Source: Balanoglossus misakiensis
Lineage: Eukaryota; Hemichordata
Reading direction: 5' to 3'
Length of the DNA stretch: 64,000 nucleotides
Assembly (NCBI GenBank): GCA_040954595.2
Contig: CM082589.2
Coordinates: 3,224,001-3,288,000, forward strand
Both the position numbers and the translations under genes were made by a program. Position 1 is the first letter of the stretch. Each line of letters begins with the position of its first letter. The notes below the pieces were generated by a model. That model made no database searches. It was not told the origin of the DNA and worked only from the letters and a program-made list of their open reading frames with translations. Shown here one piece after another: positions 1 to 12,802 of the stretch.

Positions 1-3000
1 TCCGCAAAGTCGAAAAATTCTCATTTTTTGATGATTTTCCTGAGCTATAACCCATGGTTTTTTCAAAAATCGGCCAAATTTTGAAATTCCGCAAAGTCGA
101 AAAATTCTCATTTTTTGATGATTTTCCTGAGCTATAACCCATGGTTTTTTCAAAAATCGGCCAAATTTTGAAATTCCGCAAAGTCGAAAAATTCTCATTT
201 TTTGATGATTTTCCTGAGCTATAACCCATGGTTTTTTCAAAAATCGGCCAAATTTTGAAATTCCGCAAAGTCGAAAAATTCTCATTTTTTGATGATTTTC
301 CTGAGCTATAACCCATGGTTTTTTCAAAAATCGGCCAAATTTTGAAATTCCGCAAAGTCGAAAAATTCTCATTTTTTGATGATTTTCCTGAGCTATAACC
401 CATGGTTTTTTCAAAAATCGGCCAAATTTTGAAATTCCGCAAAGTCGAAAAATTCTCATTTTTTGATGATTTTCCTGAGCTATAACCCATGGTTTTTTTC
501 AAAAATCGGCCAAATTTTGAAATTCCGCAAAATCGAAAAATTCTCATTTTTTGATGATTTTCCTGAGCTATAACCCATGGTTTTTTCAAAAATCGGCCAA
601 ATTTTGAAATTCCGCAAAGTCGAAAAATTCTCATTTTTTGATGATTTTCCTGAGCTATAACCCATGGTTTTTTCAAAAATCGGCCAAATTTTGAAATTCC
701 GCAAAGTCGAAAAATTCTCATTTTTTGATGATTTTCCTGAGCTATAACCCATGGTTTTTTCAAAAATCGGCCAAATTTTGAAATTCCGCAAAGTCGAAAA
801 ATTCTCATTTTTTGATGATTTTCCTGAGCTATAACCCATGGTTTTTTCAAAAATCGGCCAAATTTTGAAATTCCGCAAAGTCGAAAAATTCTCATTTTTT
901 GATGATTTTCCTGAGCTATAACCCATGGTTTTTTCAAAAATCGGCCAAATTTTGAAATTCCGCAAAGTCGAAAAATTCTCATTTTTTGATGATTTTCCTG
1001 AGCTATAACCCATGGTTTTTTTCAAAAATCGGCCAAATTTTGAAATTCCGCAAAATCGAAAAATTCTCATTTTTTGATGATTTTCCTGAGCTATAACCCA
1101 TGGTTTTTTCAAAAATCGGCCAAATTTTGAAATTCCGCAAAGTCGAAAAATTCTCATTTTTTGATGATTTTCCTGAGCTATAACCCATGGTTTTTTTCAA
1201 AAATCGGCCAAATTTTGAAATTCCGCAAAATCGAAAAATTCTCATTTTTTGATGATTTTCCTGAGCTATAACCCATGGTTTCTTCAAAAATCGGCCAAAT
1301 TTTGAAATTCCGCAAAGTCGAAAAATTCTCATTTTTTGATGATTTTCCTGAGCTATAACCCATGGTTTTTTCAAAAATCGGCCAAATTTTGAAATTCCGC
1401 AAAGTCGAAAAATTCTCATTTTTTGATGATTTTCCTGAGCTATAACCCATGGTTTTTTTCAAAAATCGGCCAAATTTTGAAATTCCGCAAAGTCGAAAAA
1501 TTCTCATTTTTTGATGATTTTCCTGAGCTATAACCCATGGTTTTTTTCAAAAATCGGCCAAATTTTGAAATTCCGCAAAGTCGAAAAATTCTCATTTTTT
1601 GATGATTTTCCTGAGCTATAACCCATGGTTTCTTCAAAAATCGACCAAATTTTGAAATTCCGCAAAGTCGAAAAATTCTCATTTTTTGATGATTTTCCTG
1701 AGCTATAACCCATGGTTTTTTTCAAAAATCGGCCAAATTTTGAAATTCCGCAAAATCGAAAAATTCTCATTTTTTGATGATTTTCCTGAGCTATAACCCA
1801 TGGTTTCTTCAAAAATCGGCCAAATTTTGAAATTCCGCAAAGTCGAAAAATTCTCATTTTTTGATGATTTTCCTGAGCTATAACCCATGGTTTTTTCAAA
1901 AATCGACCAAATTTTGAAATTCCGCAAAGTCGAAAAATTCTCATTTTTTGATGATTTTCCTGAGCTATAACCCATGGTTTTTTCAAAAATCGGCCAAATT
2001 TTGAAATTCCGCAAAGTCGAAAAATTCTCATTTTTTGATGATTTTCCTGAGCTATAACCCATGGTTTTTTCAAAAATCGGCCAAATTTTGAAATTCCGCA
2101 AAGTCGAAAAATTCTCATTTTTTGATGATTTTCCTGAGCTATAACCCATGGTTTTTTCAAAAATCGGCCAAATTTTGAAATTCCGCAAAGTCGAAAAATT
2201 CTCATTTTTTGATGATTTTCCTGAGCTATAACCCATGGTTTTTTCAAAAATCGGCCAAATTTTGAAATTCCGCAAAGTCGAAAAATTCTCATTTTTTTGA
2301 TGATTTTCCTGAGCTATAACCCATGGTTTTTTCAAAAATCGGCCAAATTTTGAAATTCCGCAAAGTCGAAAAATTCTCATTTTTTGATGATTTTCCTGAG
2401 CTATAACCCATGGTTTTTTCAAAAATCGGCCAAATTTTGAAATTCCGCAAAGTCGAAAAATTCTCATTTTTTGATGATTTTCCTGAGCTATAACCCATGG
2501 TTTTTTCAAAAATCGGCCAAATTTTGAAATTCCGCAAAGTCGAAAAATTCTCATTTTTTGATGATTTTCCTGAGCTATAACCCATGGTTTTTTCAAAAAT
2601 CGGCCAAATTTTGAAATTCCGCAAAGTCGAAAAATTCTCATTTTTTGATGATTTTCCTGAGCTATAACCCATGGTTTTTTTCAAAAATCGGCCAAATTTT
2701 GAAATTCCGCAAAATCGAAAAATTCTCATTTTTTGATGATTTTCCTGAGCTATAACCCATGGTTTTTTCAAAAATCGGCCAAATTTTGAAATTCCGCAAA
2801 GTCGAAAAATTCTCATTTTTTGATGATTTTCCTGAGCTATAACCCATGGTTTCTTTCAAAAATCGGCCAAATTTTGAAATTCCGCAAAGTCGAAAAATTC
2901 TCATTTTTTGATGATTTTCCTGAGCTATAACCCATGGTTTCTTCAAAAATAGGCCAAATTTTGAAATTCCGCAAAGTCGAAAAATTCTCATTTTTTGATG

Positions 3001-6000
3001 ATTTTCCTGAGCTATAACCCATGGTTTTTTTCAAAAATCGGCCAAATTTTGAAATTCCGCAAAGTCGAAAAATTCTCATTTTTTGATGATTTTCCTGAGC
3101 TATAACCCATGGTTTCTTCAAAAATCGACCAAATTTTGAAATTCCGCAAAGTCGAAAAATTCTCATTTTTTGATGATTTTCCTGAGCTATAACCCATGGT
3201 TTTTTTCAAAAATCGGCCAAATTTTGAAATTCCGCAAAGTCGAAAAATTCTCATTTTTTGATGATTTTCCTGAGCTATAACCCATGGTTTTTTCAAAAAT
3301 CGGCCAAATTTTGAAATTCCGCAAAGTCGAAAAATTCTCATTTTTTGATGATTTTCCTGAGCTATAACCCATGGTTTTTTCAAAAATCGGCCAAATTTTG
3401 AAATTCCGCAAAGTCGAAAAATTCTCATTTTTTGATGATTTTCCTGAGCTATAACCCATGGTTTTTTCAAAAATCGGCCAAATTTTGAAATTCCGCAAAG
3501 TCGAAAAATTCTCATTTTTTGATGATTTTCCTGAGCTATAACCCATGGTTTTTTCAAAAATCGGCCAAATTTTGAAATTCCGCAAAGTCGAAAAATTCTC
3601 ATTTTTTGATGATTTTCCTGAGCTATAACCCATGGTTTTTTTCAAAAATCGGCCAAATTTTGAAATTCCGCAAAATCGAAAAATTCTCATTTTTTGATGA
3701 TTTTCCTGAGCTATAACCCATGGTTTTTTCAAAAATCGGCCAAATTTTGAAATTCCGCAAAGTCGAAAAATTCTCATTTTTTGATGATTTTCCTGAGCTA
3801 TAACCCATGGTTTCTTTCAAAAATCGGCCAAATTTTGAAATTCCGCAAAGTCGAAAAATTCTCATTTTTTGATGATTTTCCTGAGCTATAACCCATGGTT
3901 TCTTCAAAAATCGGCCAAATTTTGAAATTCCGCAAAGTCGAAAAATTCTCATTTTTTGATGATTTTCCTGAGCTATAACCCATGGTTTTTTCAAAAATCG
4001 GCCAAATTTTGAAATTCCGCAAAGTCGAAAAATTCTCATTTTTTGATGATTTTCCTGAGCTATAACCCATGGTTTTTTCAAAAATCGGCCAAATTTTGAA
4101 ATTCCGCAAAGTCGAAAAATTCTCATTTTTTGATGATTTTCCTGAGCTATAACCCATGGTTTTTTTCAAAAATCGGCCAAATTTTGAAATTCCGCAAAAT
4201 CGAAAAATTCTCATTTTTTGATGATTTTCCTGAGCTATAACCCATGGTTTCTTCAAAAATCGGCCAAATTTTGAAATTCCGCAAAGTTGAAAAATTCTCA
4301 TTTTTTGATGATTTTCCTGAGCTATAACCCATGGTTTTTTCAAAAATCGGCCAAATTTTGAAATTCCGCAAAGTCGAAAAATTCTCATTTTTTGATGATT
4401 TTCCTGAGCTATAACCCATGGTTTTTTCAAAAATCGGCCAAATTTTGAAATTCCGCAAAGTCGAAAAATTCTCATTTTTTGATGATTTTCCTGAGCTATA
4501 ACCCATGGTTTTTTTCAAAAATCGGCCAGATTTTGAAATTCCGCAAAGTCGAAAAATTCTCATTTTTTGATGATTTTCCTGAGCTATAACCCATGGTTTC
4601 TTCAAAAATCGGCCAAATTTTGAAATTCCGCAAAGTCGAAAAATTCTCATTTTTTGATGATTTTCCTGAGCTATAACCCATGGTTTTTTCAAAAATCGGC
4701 CAAATTTTGAAATTCCGCAAAGTCGAAAAATTCTCATTTTTTGATGATTTTCCTGAGCTATAACCCATGGTTTTTTCAAAAATCGGCCAAATTTTGAAAT
4801 TCCGCAAAGTCGAAAAATTCTCATTTTTTGATGATTTTCCTGAGCTATAACCCATGGTTTTTTTCAAAAATCGGCCAGATTTTGAAATTCCGCAAAGTCG
4901 AAAAATTCTCATTTTTTGATGATTTTCCTGAGCTATAACCCATGGTTTTTTCAAAAATCGGCCAAATTTTGAAATTCCGCAAAGTCGAAAAATTCTCATT
5001 TTTTGATGATTTTCCTGAGCTATAACCCATGGTTTTTTCAAAAATCGGCCAAATTTTGAAATTCCGCAAAGTCGAAAAATTCTCATTTTTTGATGATTTT
5101 CCTGAGCTATAAACCATGGTTTTTTCAAAAATCGGCCAAATTTTGAAATTCCGCAAAGTCGAAAAATTCTCATTTTTTGATGATTTTCCTGAGCTATAAC
5201 CCATGGTTTTTTCAAAAATCGGCCAAATTTTGAAATTCCGCAAAGTCGAAAAATTCTCATTTTTTGATGATTTTCCTGAGCTATAACCCATGGTTTTTTT
5301 CAAAAATCGGCCAAATTTTGAAATTCCGCAAAATCGAAAAATTCTCATTTTTTGATGATTTTCCTGAGCTATAACCCATGGTTTCTTCAAAAATCGGCCA
5401 AATTTTGAAATTCCGCAAAGTCGAAAAATTCTCATTTTTTGATGATTTTCCTGAGCTATAACCCATGGTTTTTTCAAAAATCGACCAAATTTTGAAATTC
5501 CGCAAAGTCGAAAAATTCTCATTTTTTGATGATTTTCCTGAGCTATAACCCATGGTTTTTTCAAAAATCGGCCAAATTTTGAAATTCCGCAAAGTCGAAA
5601 AATTCTCATTTTTTGATGATTTTCCTGAGCTATAACCCATGGTTTTTTCAAAAATCGGCCAAATTTTGAAATTCCGCAAAGTCGAAAAATTCTCATTTTT
5701 TGATGATTTTCCTGAGCTATAACCCATGGTTTTTTCAAAAATCGGCCAAATTTTGAAATTCCGCAAAGTCGAAAAATTCTCATTTTTTGATGATTTTCCT
5801 GAGCTATAACCCATGGTTTTTTCAAAAATCGGCCAAATTTTGAAATTCCGCAAAGTCGAAAAATTCTCATTTTTTGATGATTTTCCTGAGCTATAACCCA
5901 TGGTTTTTTCAAAAATCGGCAAAATTTTGAAATTCCGCAAAGTCGAAAAATTCTCATTTTTTGATGATTTTCCTGAGCTATAACCCATGGTTTCTTCAAA

Positions 6001-9000
6001 AATCGACCAAATTTTGAAATTCCGCAAAGTCGAAAAATTCTCATTTTTTGATGATTTTCCTGAGCTATAACCCATGGTTTTTTCAAAAATCGGCCAAATT
6101 TTGAAATTCCGCAAAGTCGAAAAATTCTCATTTTTTGATGATTTTCCTGAGCTATAACCCATGGTTTTTTCAAAAATCGGCCAAATTTTGAAATTCCGCA
6201 AAGTCGAAAAATTCTCATTTTTTGATGATTTTCCTGAGCTATAACCCATGGTTTTTTCAAAAATCGGCCAAATTTTGAAATTCCGCAAAGTCGAAAAATT
6301 CTCATTTTTTGATGATTTTCCTGAGCTATAACCCATGGTTTTTTTCAAAAATCGGCCAAATTTTGAAATTCCGCAAAGTCGAAAAATTCTCATTTTTTGA
6401 TGATTTTCCTGAGCTATAACCCATGGTTTTTTTCAAAAATCGGCCAAATTTTGAAATTCCGCAAAGTCGAAAAATTCTTATTTTTTGATGATTTTCCTGA
6501 GCTATAACCCATGGTTTTTTTCAAAAATCGGCCAAATTTTGAAATTCCGCAAAATCGAAAAATTCTCATTTTTTGATGATTTTCCTGAGCTATAACCCAT
6601 GGTTTCTTCAAAAATCGACCAAATTTTGAAATTCCGCAAAGTCGAAAAATTCTCATTTTTTGATGATTTTCCTGAGCTATAACCCATGGTTTTTTCAAAA
6701 ATCGGCCAAATTTTGAAATTCCGCAAAGTCGAAAAATTCTCATTTTTTGATGATTTTCCTGAGCTATAACCCATGGTTTTTTCAAAAATCGGCCAAATTT
6801 TGAAATTCCGCAAAGTCGAAAAATTCTCATTTTTTGATGATTTTCCTGAGCTATAACCCATGGTTTTTTCAAAAATCGGCCAAATTTTGAAATTCCGCAA
6901 AGTCGAAAAATTCTCATTTTTTGATGATTTTCCTGAGCTATAACCCATGGTTTTTTCAAAAATCGGCCAAATTTTGAAATTCCGCAAAGTCGAAAAATTC
7001 TCATTTTTTGATGATTTTCCTGAGCTATAACCCATGGTTTCTTCAAAAATCGACCAAATTTTGAAATTCCGCAAAGTCGAAAAATTCTCATTTTTTGATG
7101 ATTTTCCTGAGCTATAACCCATGGTTTTTTCAAAAATCGGCCAAATTTTGAAATTCCGCAAAGTCGAAAAATTCTCATTTTTTGATGATTTTCCTGAGCT
7201 ATAACCCATGGTTTTTTCAAAAATCGGCCAAATTTTGAAATTCCGCAAAGTCGAAAAATTCTCATTTTTTGATGATTTTCCTGAGCTATAACCCATGGTT
7301 TCTTCAAAAATCGGCCAAATTTTGAAATTCCGCAAAGTCGAAAAATTCTCATTTTTTGATGATTTTCCTGAGCTATAACCCATGGTTTTTTCAGAAATCG
7401 GCCAAATTTTGAAATTCCGCAAAGTCGAAAAATTCTCATTTTTTGATGATTTTCCTGAGCTATAACCCATGGTTTTTTCAAAAATCGGCCAAATTTTGAA
7501 ATTCCGCAAAGTCGAAAAATTCTCATTTTTTGATGATTTTCCTGAGCTATAACCCATGGTTTTTTCAAAAATCGGCCAAATTTTGAAATTCCGCAAAGTC
7601 GAAAAATTCTCATTTTTTGATGATTTTCCTGAGCTATAACCCATGGTTTTTTCAAAAATCGCCAAATTTTGAAATTCCGCAAAGTCGAAAAATTCTCATT
7701 TTTTGATGATTTTCCTGAGCTATAACCCATGGTTTTTTCAAAAATCGGCCAAATTTTGAAATTCCGCAAAGTCGAAAAATTCTCATTTTTTGATGATTTT
7801 CCTGAGCTATAACCCATGGTTTTTTCAAAAATCGGCCAAATTTTGAAATTCCGCAAAGTCGAAAAATTCTCATTTTTTGATGATTTTCCTGAGCTATAAC
7901 CCATGGTTTTTTTCAAAAATCGACCAAATTTTGAAATTCCGCAAAGTCGAAAAATTCTCATTTTTTGATGATTTTCCTGAGCTATAACCCATGGTTTTTT
8001 CAAAAATCGGCCAAATTTTGAAATTCCGCAAAGTCGAAAAATTCTCATTTTTTGATGATTTTCCTGAGCTATAACCCATGGTTTCTTCAAAAATCGACCA
8101 AATTTTGAAATTCCGCAAAGTCGAAAAATTCTCATTTTTTGATGATTTTCCTGAGCTATAACCCATGGTTTTTTCAAAAATCGGCCAAATTTTGAAATTC
8201 CGCAAAGTCGAAAAATTCTCATTTTTTGATGATTTTCCTGAGCTATAACCCATGGTTTTTTCAAAAATCGGCCAAATTTTGAAATTCCGCAAAGTCGAAA
8301 AATTCTCATTTTTTGATGATTTTCCTGAGCTATAACCCATGGTTTTTTCAAAAATCGGCCAAATTTTGAAATTCCGCAAAGTCGAAAAATTCTCATTTTT
8401 TGATGATTTTCCTGAGCTATAACCCATGGTTTCTTCAAAAATCGACCAAATTTTGAAATTCCGTAAAGTCGAAAAATTCTCATTTTTTGATGATTTTCCT
8501 GAGCTATAACCCATGTTTTTTTCAAAAATCGGCCAAATTTTGAAATTCCGCAAAGTCGAAAAATTCTCATTTTTTGATGATTTTCCTGAGCTATAACCCA
8601 TGGTTTTTTCAAAAATCGGCCAAATTTTGAAATTCCGCAAAGTCGAAAAATTCTCATTTTTTGATGATTTTCCTGAGCTATAACCCATGGTTTTTTCAAA
8701 AATCGGCCAAATTTTGAAATTCCGCAAAGTCGAAAAATTCTCATTTTTTGATGATTTTCCTGAGCTATAACCCATGGTTTTTTCAAAAATCGGCCAAATT
8801 TTGAAATTCCGCAAAGTCGAAAAATTCTCATTTTTTGATGATTTTCCTGAGCTATAACCCATGGTTTTTTCAAAAATCGGCCAAATTTTGAAATTCCGCA
8901 AAGTCGAAAAATTCTCATTTTTTGATGATTTTCCTGAGCTATAACCCATGGTTTTTTCAAAAATCGGCCAAATTTTGAAATTCCGCAAAGTCGAAAAATT

Positions 9001-9596
9001 CTCATTTTTTGATGATTTTCCTGAGCTATAACCCATGGTTTTTTTCAAAAATCGGCCAAATTTTGAAATTCCGCAAAGTCGAAAAATTCTCATTTTTTGA
9101 TGATTTTCCTGAGCTATAACCCATGGTTTCTTCAAAAATCGGCCAAATTTTGAAATTCCGCAAAGTCGAAAAATTCTCATTTTTTGATGATTTTCCTGAG
9201 CTATAACCCATGGTTTTTTCAAAAATCGGCCAAATTTTGAAATTCCGCAAAGTCGAAAAATTCTCATTTTTTGATGATTTTCCTGAGCTATAACCCATGG
9301 TTTTTTCAAAAATCGACCAAATTTTGAAATTCCGCAAAGTCGAAAAATTCTCATTTTTTGATGATTTTCCTGAGCTATAACCCATGGTTTTTTCAAAAAT
9401 CGGCCAAATTTTGAAATTCCGCAAAGTCGAAAAATTCTCATTTTTTGATGATTTTCCTGAGCTATAACCCATGGTTTTTTCAAAAATCGGCCAAATTTTG
9501 AAATTCCGCAAAGTCGAAAAATTCTCATTTTTTGATGATTTTCCTGAGCTATAACCCATGGTTTTTTCAAAAATCGGCCAAATTTTGAAATTCCGC
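1..9596. repeat. Satellite array, 87-bp unit (family A)
   Basis: About 110 head-to-tail copies of an AT-rich 87-bp unit run from the left window edge, so the array is truncated there. The first two units start at 1 and 88. Copies are nearly identical. Recurrent variants are a 6-T or 7-T run after CCATGG (giving 87- or 88-bp units), TTTCTT for TTTTTT, CGACC for CGGCC, and CAAAATCG for CAAAGTCG. Each unit carries GCAAAGTCG and GAGCTATAACCCATGG blocks separated by A/T tracts. Because 87 is 3 x 29, two minus-strand frames stay open for hundreds of codons, which explains long but spurious ORFs such as 6414-9005. No spacers or genes lie inside. This looks like satellite DNA, possibly from heterochromatin, but the chromosomal location cannot be read from the sequence. 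Confidence 0.97.
4147..5193. repeat. 349-bp higher-order repeat within family A
   Basis: Blocks of four units (349 bp = 4 x 87 + 1) repeat from 4147 to 4496 to 4845. Each block opens with the 7-T variant. The rare CCAGAT variant occurs at 4526 and again at 4875, exactly 349 bp later. Two-unit steps of 175 bp are also seen at 2662, 2837, 3012 and 3187, and at 3623 and 3798. These shared variant phases show that multi-unit blocks, not only single units, were amplified. Confidence 0.75.
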
Positions 9597-11584
9597 ATAG
9601 TCGAAAAATTGTCATTTTTGGATGATTTTCCTGATCTATAACCCATGGTTTTTTCACAAAAATGAAGAAATTTTGATATTTCGCAAAGTCGAAAAATTAT
9701 CATTTTTGGATGATTTTCATGAGCTATAACCCATGGTTTTTTCAAAAAAATGAAGAAATTTTGATATTTCGCAAAGTCGAAAAATTGTCATTTTTGGTTG
9801 ATTTTCATGAGCTATAACCCATGGTTTTTTAAAAAAAATGAAGAAATTTTGATATTTCGCAAAGTCGAAAAATTGTCATTTTTGGATGATTTTCATGAGC
9901 TATAACCCATGGTTTTTTCAAAAAAATGAAGAAATTTTGATATTTCGCAAAGTCGAAAAATTGTCATTTTTGGATGATTTTCATGAGCTATAACCCATGG
10001 TTTTTTCAAAAAAATGAAGAAATTTTGATATTTCGCAAAGTCGAAAAATTGCCATTTTTGGATGATTTTCATGAGCTATAACCCATGGTTTTTTTAAAAA
10101 AAATGAAGAAATTTTGATATTTCGCAAAGTCGAAAAATTGTCATTTTCGGATGATTTTCGTGAGCTATAACCCATGGTTTTTTCAAAAAAATGAAGAAAT
10201 TTTGATATTTCGCAAAGTCGAAAAATTGTCATTTTTGGATGATTTTCATGAGCTATAACCCATGGTTTTTTCAAAAAAATGAAGAAATTTTGATATTTCG
10301 CAAAGTCGAAAAATTGTCATTTTTGGATGATTTTCATGAGCTATAACCCATGGTTTTTTCAAAAAAATGAAGAAATTTTGATATTTCGCAAAGTCGAAAA
10401 ATTGTCATTTTTGGATGATTTTCATGAGCTATAACCCATGGTTTTTTCAAAAAAATGAAGAAATTTTGAAATTTCGCAAAGTCGAAAAATTGTCATTTTT
10501 GGTTGATTTTCATGAGCTATAACCCATGGTTTTTTAAAAAAAATGAAGAAATTTTGATATTTCGCAAAGTCGAAAAATTGTCATTTTTGGATGATTTTCA
10601 TGAGCTATAACCCATGGTTTTTTCAAAAAAATGAAGAAATTTTGATATTTCGCAAAGTCGAAAAATTGTCATTTTTGGATGATTTTCATGAGCTATAACC
10701 CATGGTTTTTTCAAAAAAATGAAGAAATTTTGATATTTCGCAAAGTCGAAAAATTGCCATTTTTGGATGATTTTCATGAGCTATAACCCATGGTTTTTTT
10801 AAAAAAAATGAAGAAATTTTGATATTTCGCAAAGTCGAAAAATTGTCATTTTCGGATGATTTTCGTGAGCTATAACCCATGGTTTTTTCAAAAAAATGAA
10901 GAAATTTTGATATTTCGCAAAGTCGAAAAATTGTCATTTTTGGATGATTTTCATGAGCTATAACCCATGGTTTTTTCAAAAAAATGAAGAAATTTTGATA
11001 TTTCGCAAAGTCGAAAAATTGTCATTTTTGGATGATTTTCATGAGCTATAACCCATGGTTTTTTCAAAAAAATGAAGAAATTTTGATATTTCGCAAAGTC
11101 GAAAAATTGTCATTTTTGGATGATTTTCATGAGCTATAACCCATGGTTTTTTCAAAAAAATGAAGAAATTTTGATATTTCGCAAAGTCGAAAAATTGTCA
11201 TTTTTGGATGATTTTCATGAGCTATAACCCATGGTTTTTTCAAAAAAATGAAGAAATTTTGATATTTCGCAAAGTCGAAAAATTGTCATTTTTGGATGAT
11301 TTTCATGAGCTATAACCCATGGTTTTTTCACAAAAATGAAGAAATTTTGATATTTCGCAAAGTCGAAAAATTGTCATTTTTGGATGATTTTCATGAGCTA
11401 TAACCCATGGTTTTTTCAAAAAAATGAAGAAATTTTGATATTTCGCAAAGTCGAAAAATTGTCATTTTTGGATGATTTTCATGAGCTATAACCCATGGTT
11501 TTTTCAAAAAAATGAAGAAATTTTGATATTTCGCAAAGTCGAAAAATTGTCATTTTTGGATGATTTTCATGAGCTATAACCCAT
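9597..11584. repeat. Satellite array, 88-bp unit (family B)
   Basis: About 22 copies of a related 88-bp unit in the same orientation as family A; GCTATAACCC recurs at 9723 and 9811. It differs from A by AAAATGAAGAAATTTTGATA in place of the CGGCCAAATTTTG segment, by TTGTCATTTTTGGATG for TTCTCATTTTTTGATG, and by TTCATGAG for TTCCTGAG. The A to B switch occurs inside one hybrid unit at about 9590-9660, which has A sequence on its left and B sequence on its right. The period is not a multiple of three, so ORFs are short. Confidence 0.95.
9735..11144. repeat. 705-bp higher-order repeat, two copies, within family B
   Basis: Eight B units are duplicated in tandem with an offset of 705 bp. Diagnostic variants recur at exactly this distance: GGTTG at 9796 and 10501, the GCCATTTTTGG variant at 10051 and 10756, and TCATTTTCGG at 10141 and 10846. 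At least one difference exists (GAAATTT against GATATTT in the first unit of the second copy). A third copy is absent, because the expected GGTTG near 11206 reads GGATG. Confidence 0.85.
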
Positions 11585-12135
11585 GATTTTTATCAAAAAA
11601 TGACCAAATTTTGAAAATTCGCGAAGTCGAAAATTCGACGATTTTCATGAGCTATAACCCATGATTTTTATCCAAAAACGACCAAATTTTGAAAATTCGC
11701 GAAGTCGAAAAATCGTCGATTTTTGAAGATTTTCACTTTTGGAAAAAAAATCATGGGTTATAGCTCCTGAATATCTTCAAAATATGACAATTTTTCCGAA
11801 ATTCGCAAAGTCGGAAATTCGTTATTTTTTCATCGTTTCCATGAGTCATAACCCATGAAAAATGACCAGAGATGACAAAATTTCCGAAATTCGCAAAGTC
11901 GGAAATTCGTCATTTTTTCATCGTTTCCATGAGCTATAACCCATGAAAAATGACCAGAGATGACAATATTTCCGAAATTCGCAAAGTCGGAAATTCGTCA
12001 TTTTATCGCGAAAATGTCATTGTCATTGTTGATTTTCATTTTAACACATGAAAATTTGAAAAAATGATGAATTTGCAAAATCGAAAATTTTTGAATTTTT
12101 GATGATTTTCATCAGCCATGAAAATTTGAAAAAAA
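11585..12135. repeat. Decayed satellite fringe with an inverted segment
   Basis: Divergent copies continue to about 12,000 and fragments to about 12,135. Two copies use CCATGATTTTTATC. After that come units with TTCCGAAATTCGCAAAGTCGG and CCATGAAAAATGACC, still at 88-bp spacing (CCATG at 11853 and 11941). Between these types the core is inverted: CATGGGTTATAGCTC at 11752-11766 is the reverse complement of GAGCTATAACCCATG. Divergence rises towards the edge, as expected where unequal exchange no longer homogenises copies. Confidence 0.85.
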
Positions 12136-12171
12136 TCAGAACGTCACTCTTGAACTCAGCATATCATTATC

Positions 12172-12181
12172 TTTATTTATT
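12172..12181 (-). terminator. Candidate MCPH1 polyadenylation signal
   Basis: On the minus strand this reads AATAAATAAA, about 620 nt after the MCPH1 stop codon, and is followed by a T-rich stretch. It is the last such signal before the satellite fringe at about 12,135, so the 3' UTR would end within tens of bases of the repeat. Confidence 0.5.
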
Positions 12182-12802
12182 TAAAAAAAGGTAAATTTGA
12201 ATTGGCCATCCAATCCAATAAAGTAGACTGTGTCCCAGTTTTCATAGCTGACATTTGATAATTACAATGCGCAGAAATTGCTGTGGGCTACTGTTAAGAT
12301 TACAATTCATTTTGAGAAAAGCGAATCACATGTTTTAAGTGGTAAATAATGGTACATATAATAATTGTTCATTTAATCTGAAGTATCCAGTTCAAAAACA
12401 TAAACGCTCCAAATACACATCCTGGTATGTATTGATAAACGAAAGCAAAGCACTGCAATCGGTAGAGGTCGATAGTCAATGACAGCTGCGCTCAGGAAAA
12501 TGTCCATTATATCATTCTAGCTATGATTGATATTACTTTTTTCAATAATTATTACCCAAAAGTATATCAGAAAAATACAAAAATGAAACAATCATGTCAT
12601 CTTTGACATTCAAATTTTAGCTGCACCTTAAAGCATCTATTCTATAAAATTTTGCAAAAGCTCCGTCACTCAACAGTACAGAAAAAAAATGTTCAATCCT
12701 AATGTGAAGCTATAAATGACATACAATACAAATGAAAGTTCTATTCATACTTGCAGATCTTAGCATGTGTAAACTCGGGGCTGGTTGTAGTGAGTGTGGA
12801 AT

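Noticed and set aside
480-9745. Long minus-strand ORFs up to 863 codons in the satellite
   Set aside because: The unit is 29 codons, so an open frame repeats indefinitely; a random 29-codon frame lacks stops about a quarter of the time. Two frames are open, indels swap between them, and there is no promoter, intron or domain.
1-11584. CRISPR array
   Set aside because: Units are contiguous with no unique spacers, and the sequence is eukaryotic.
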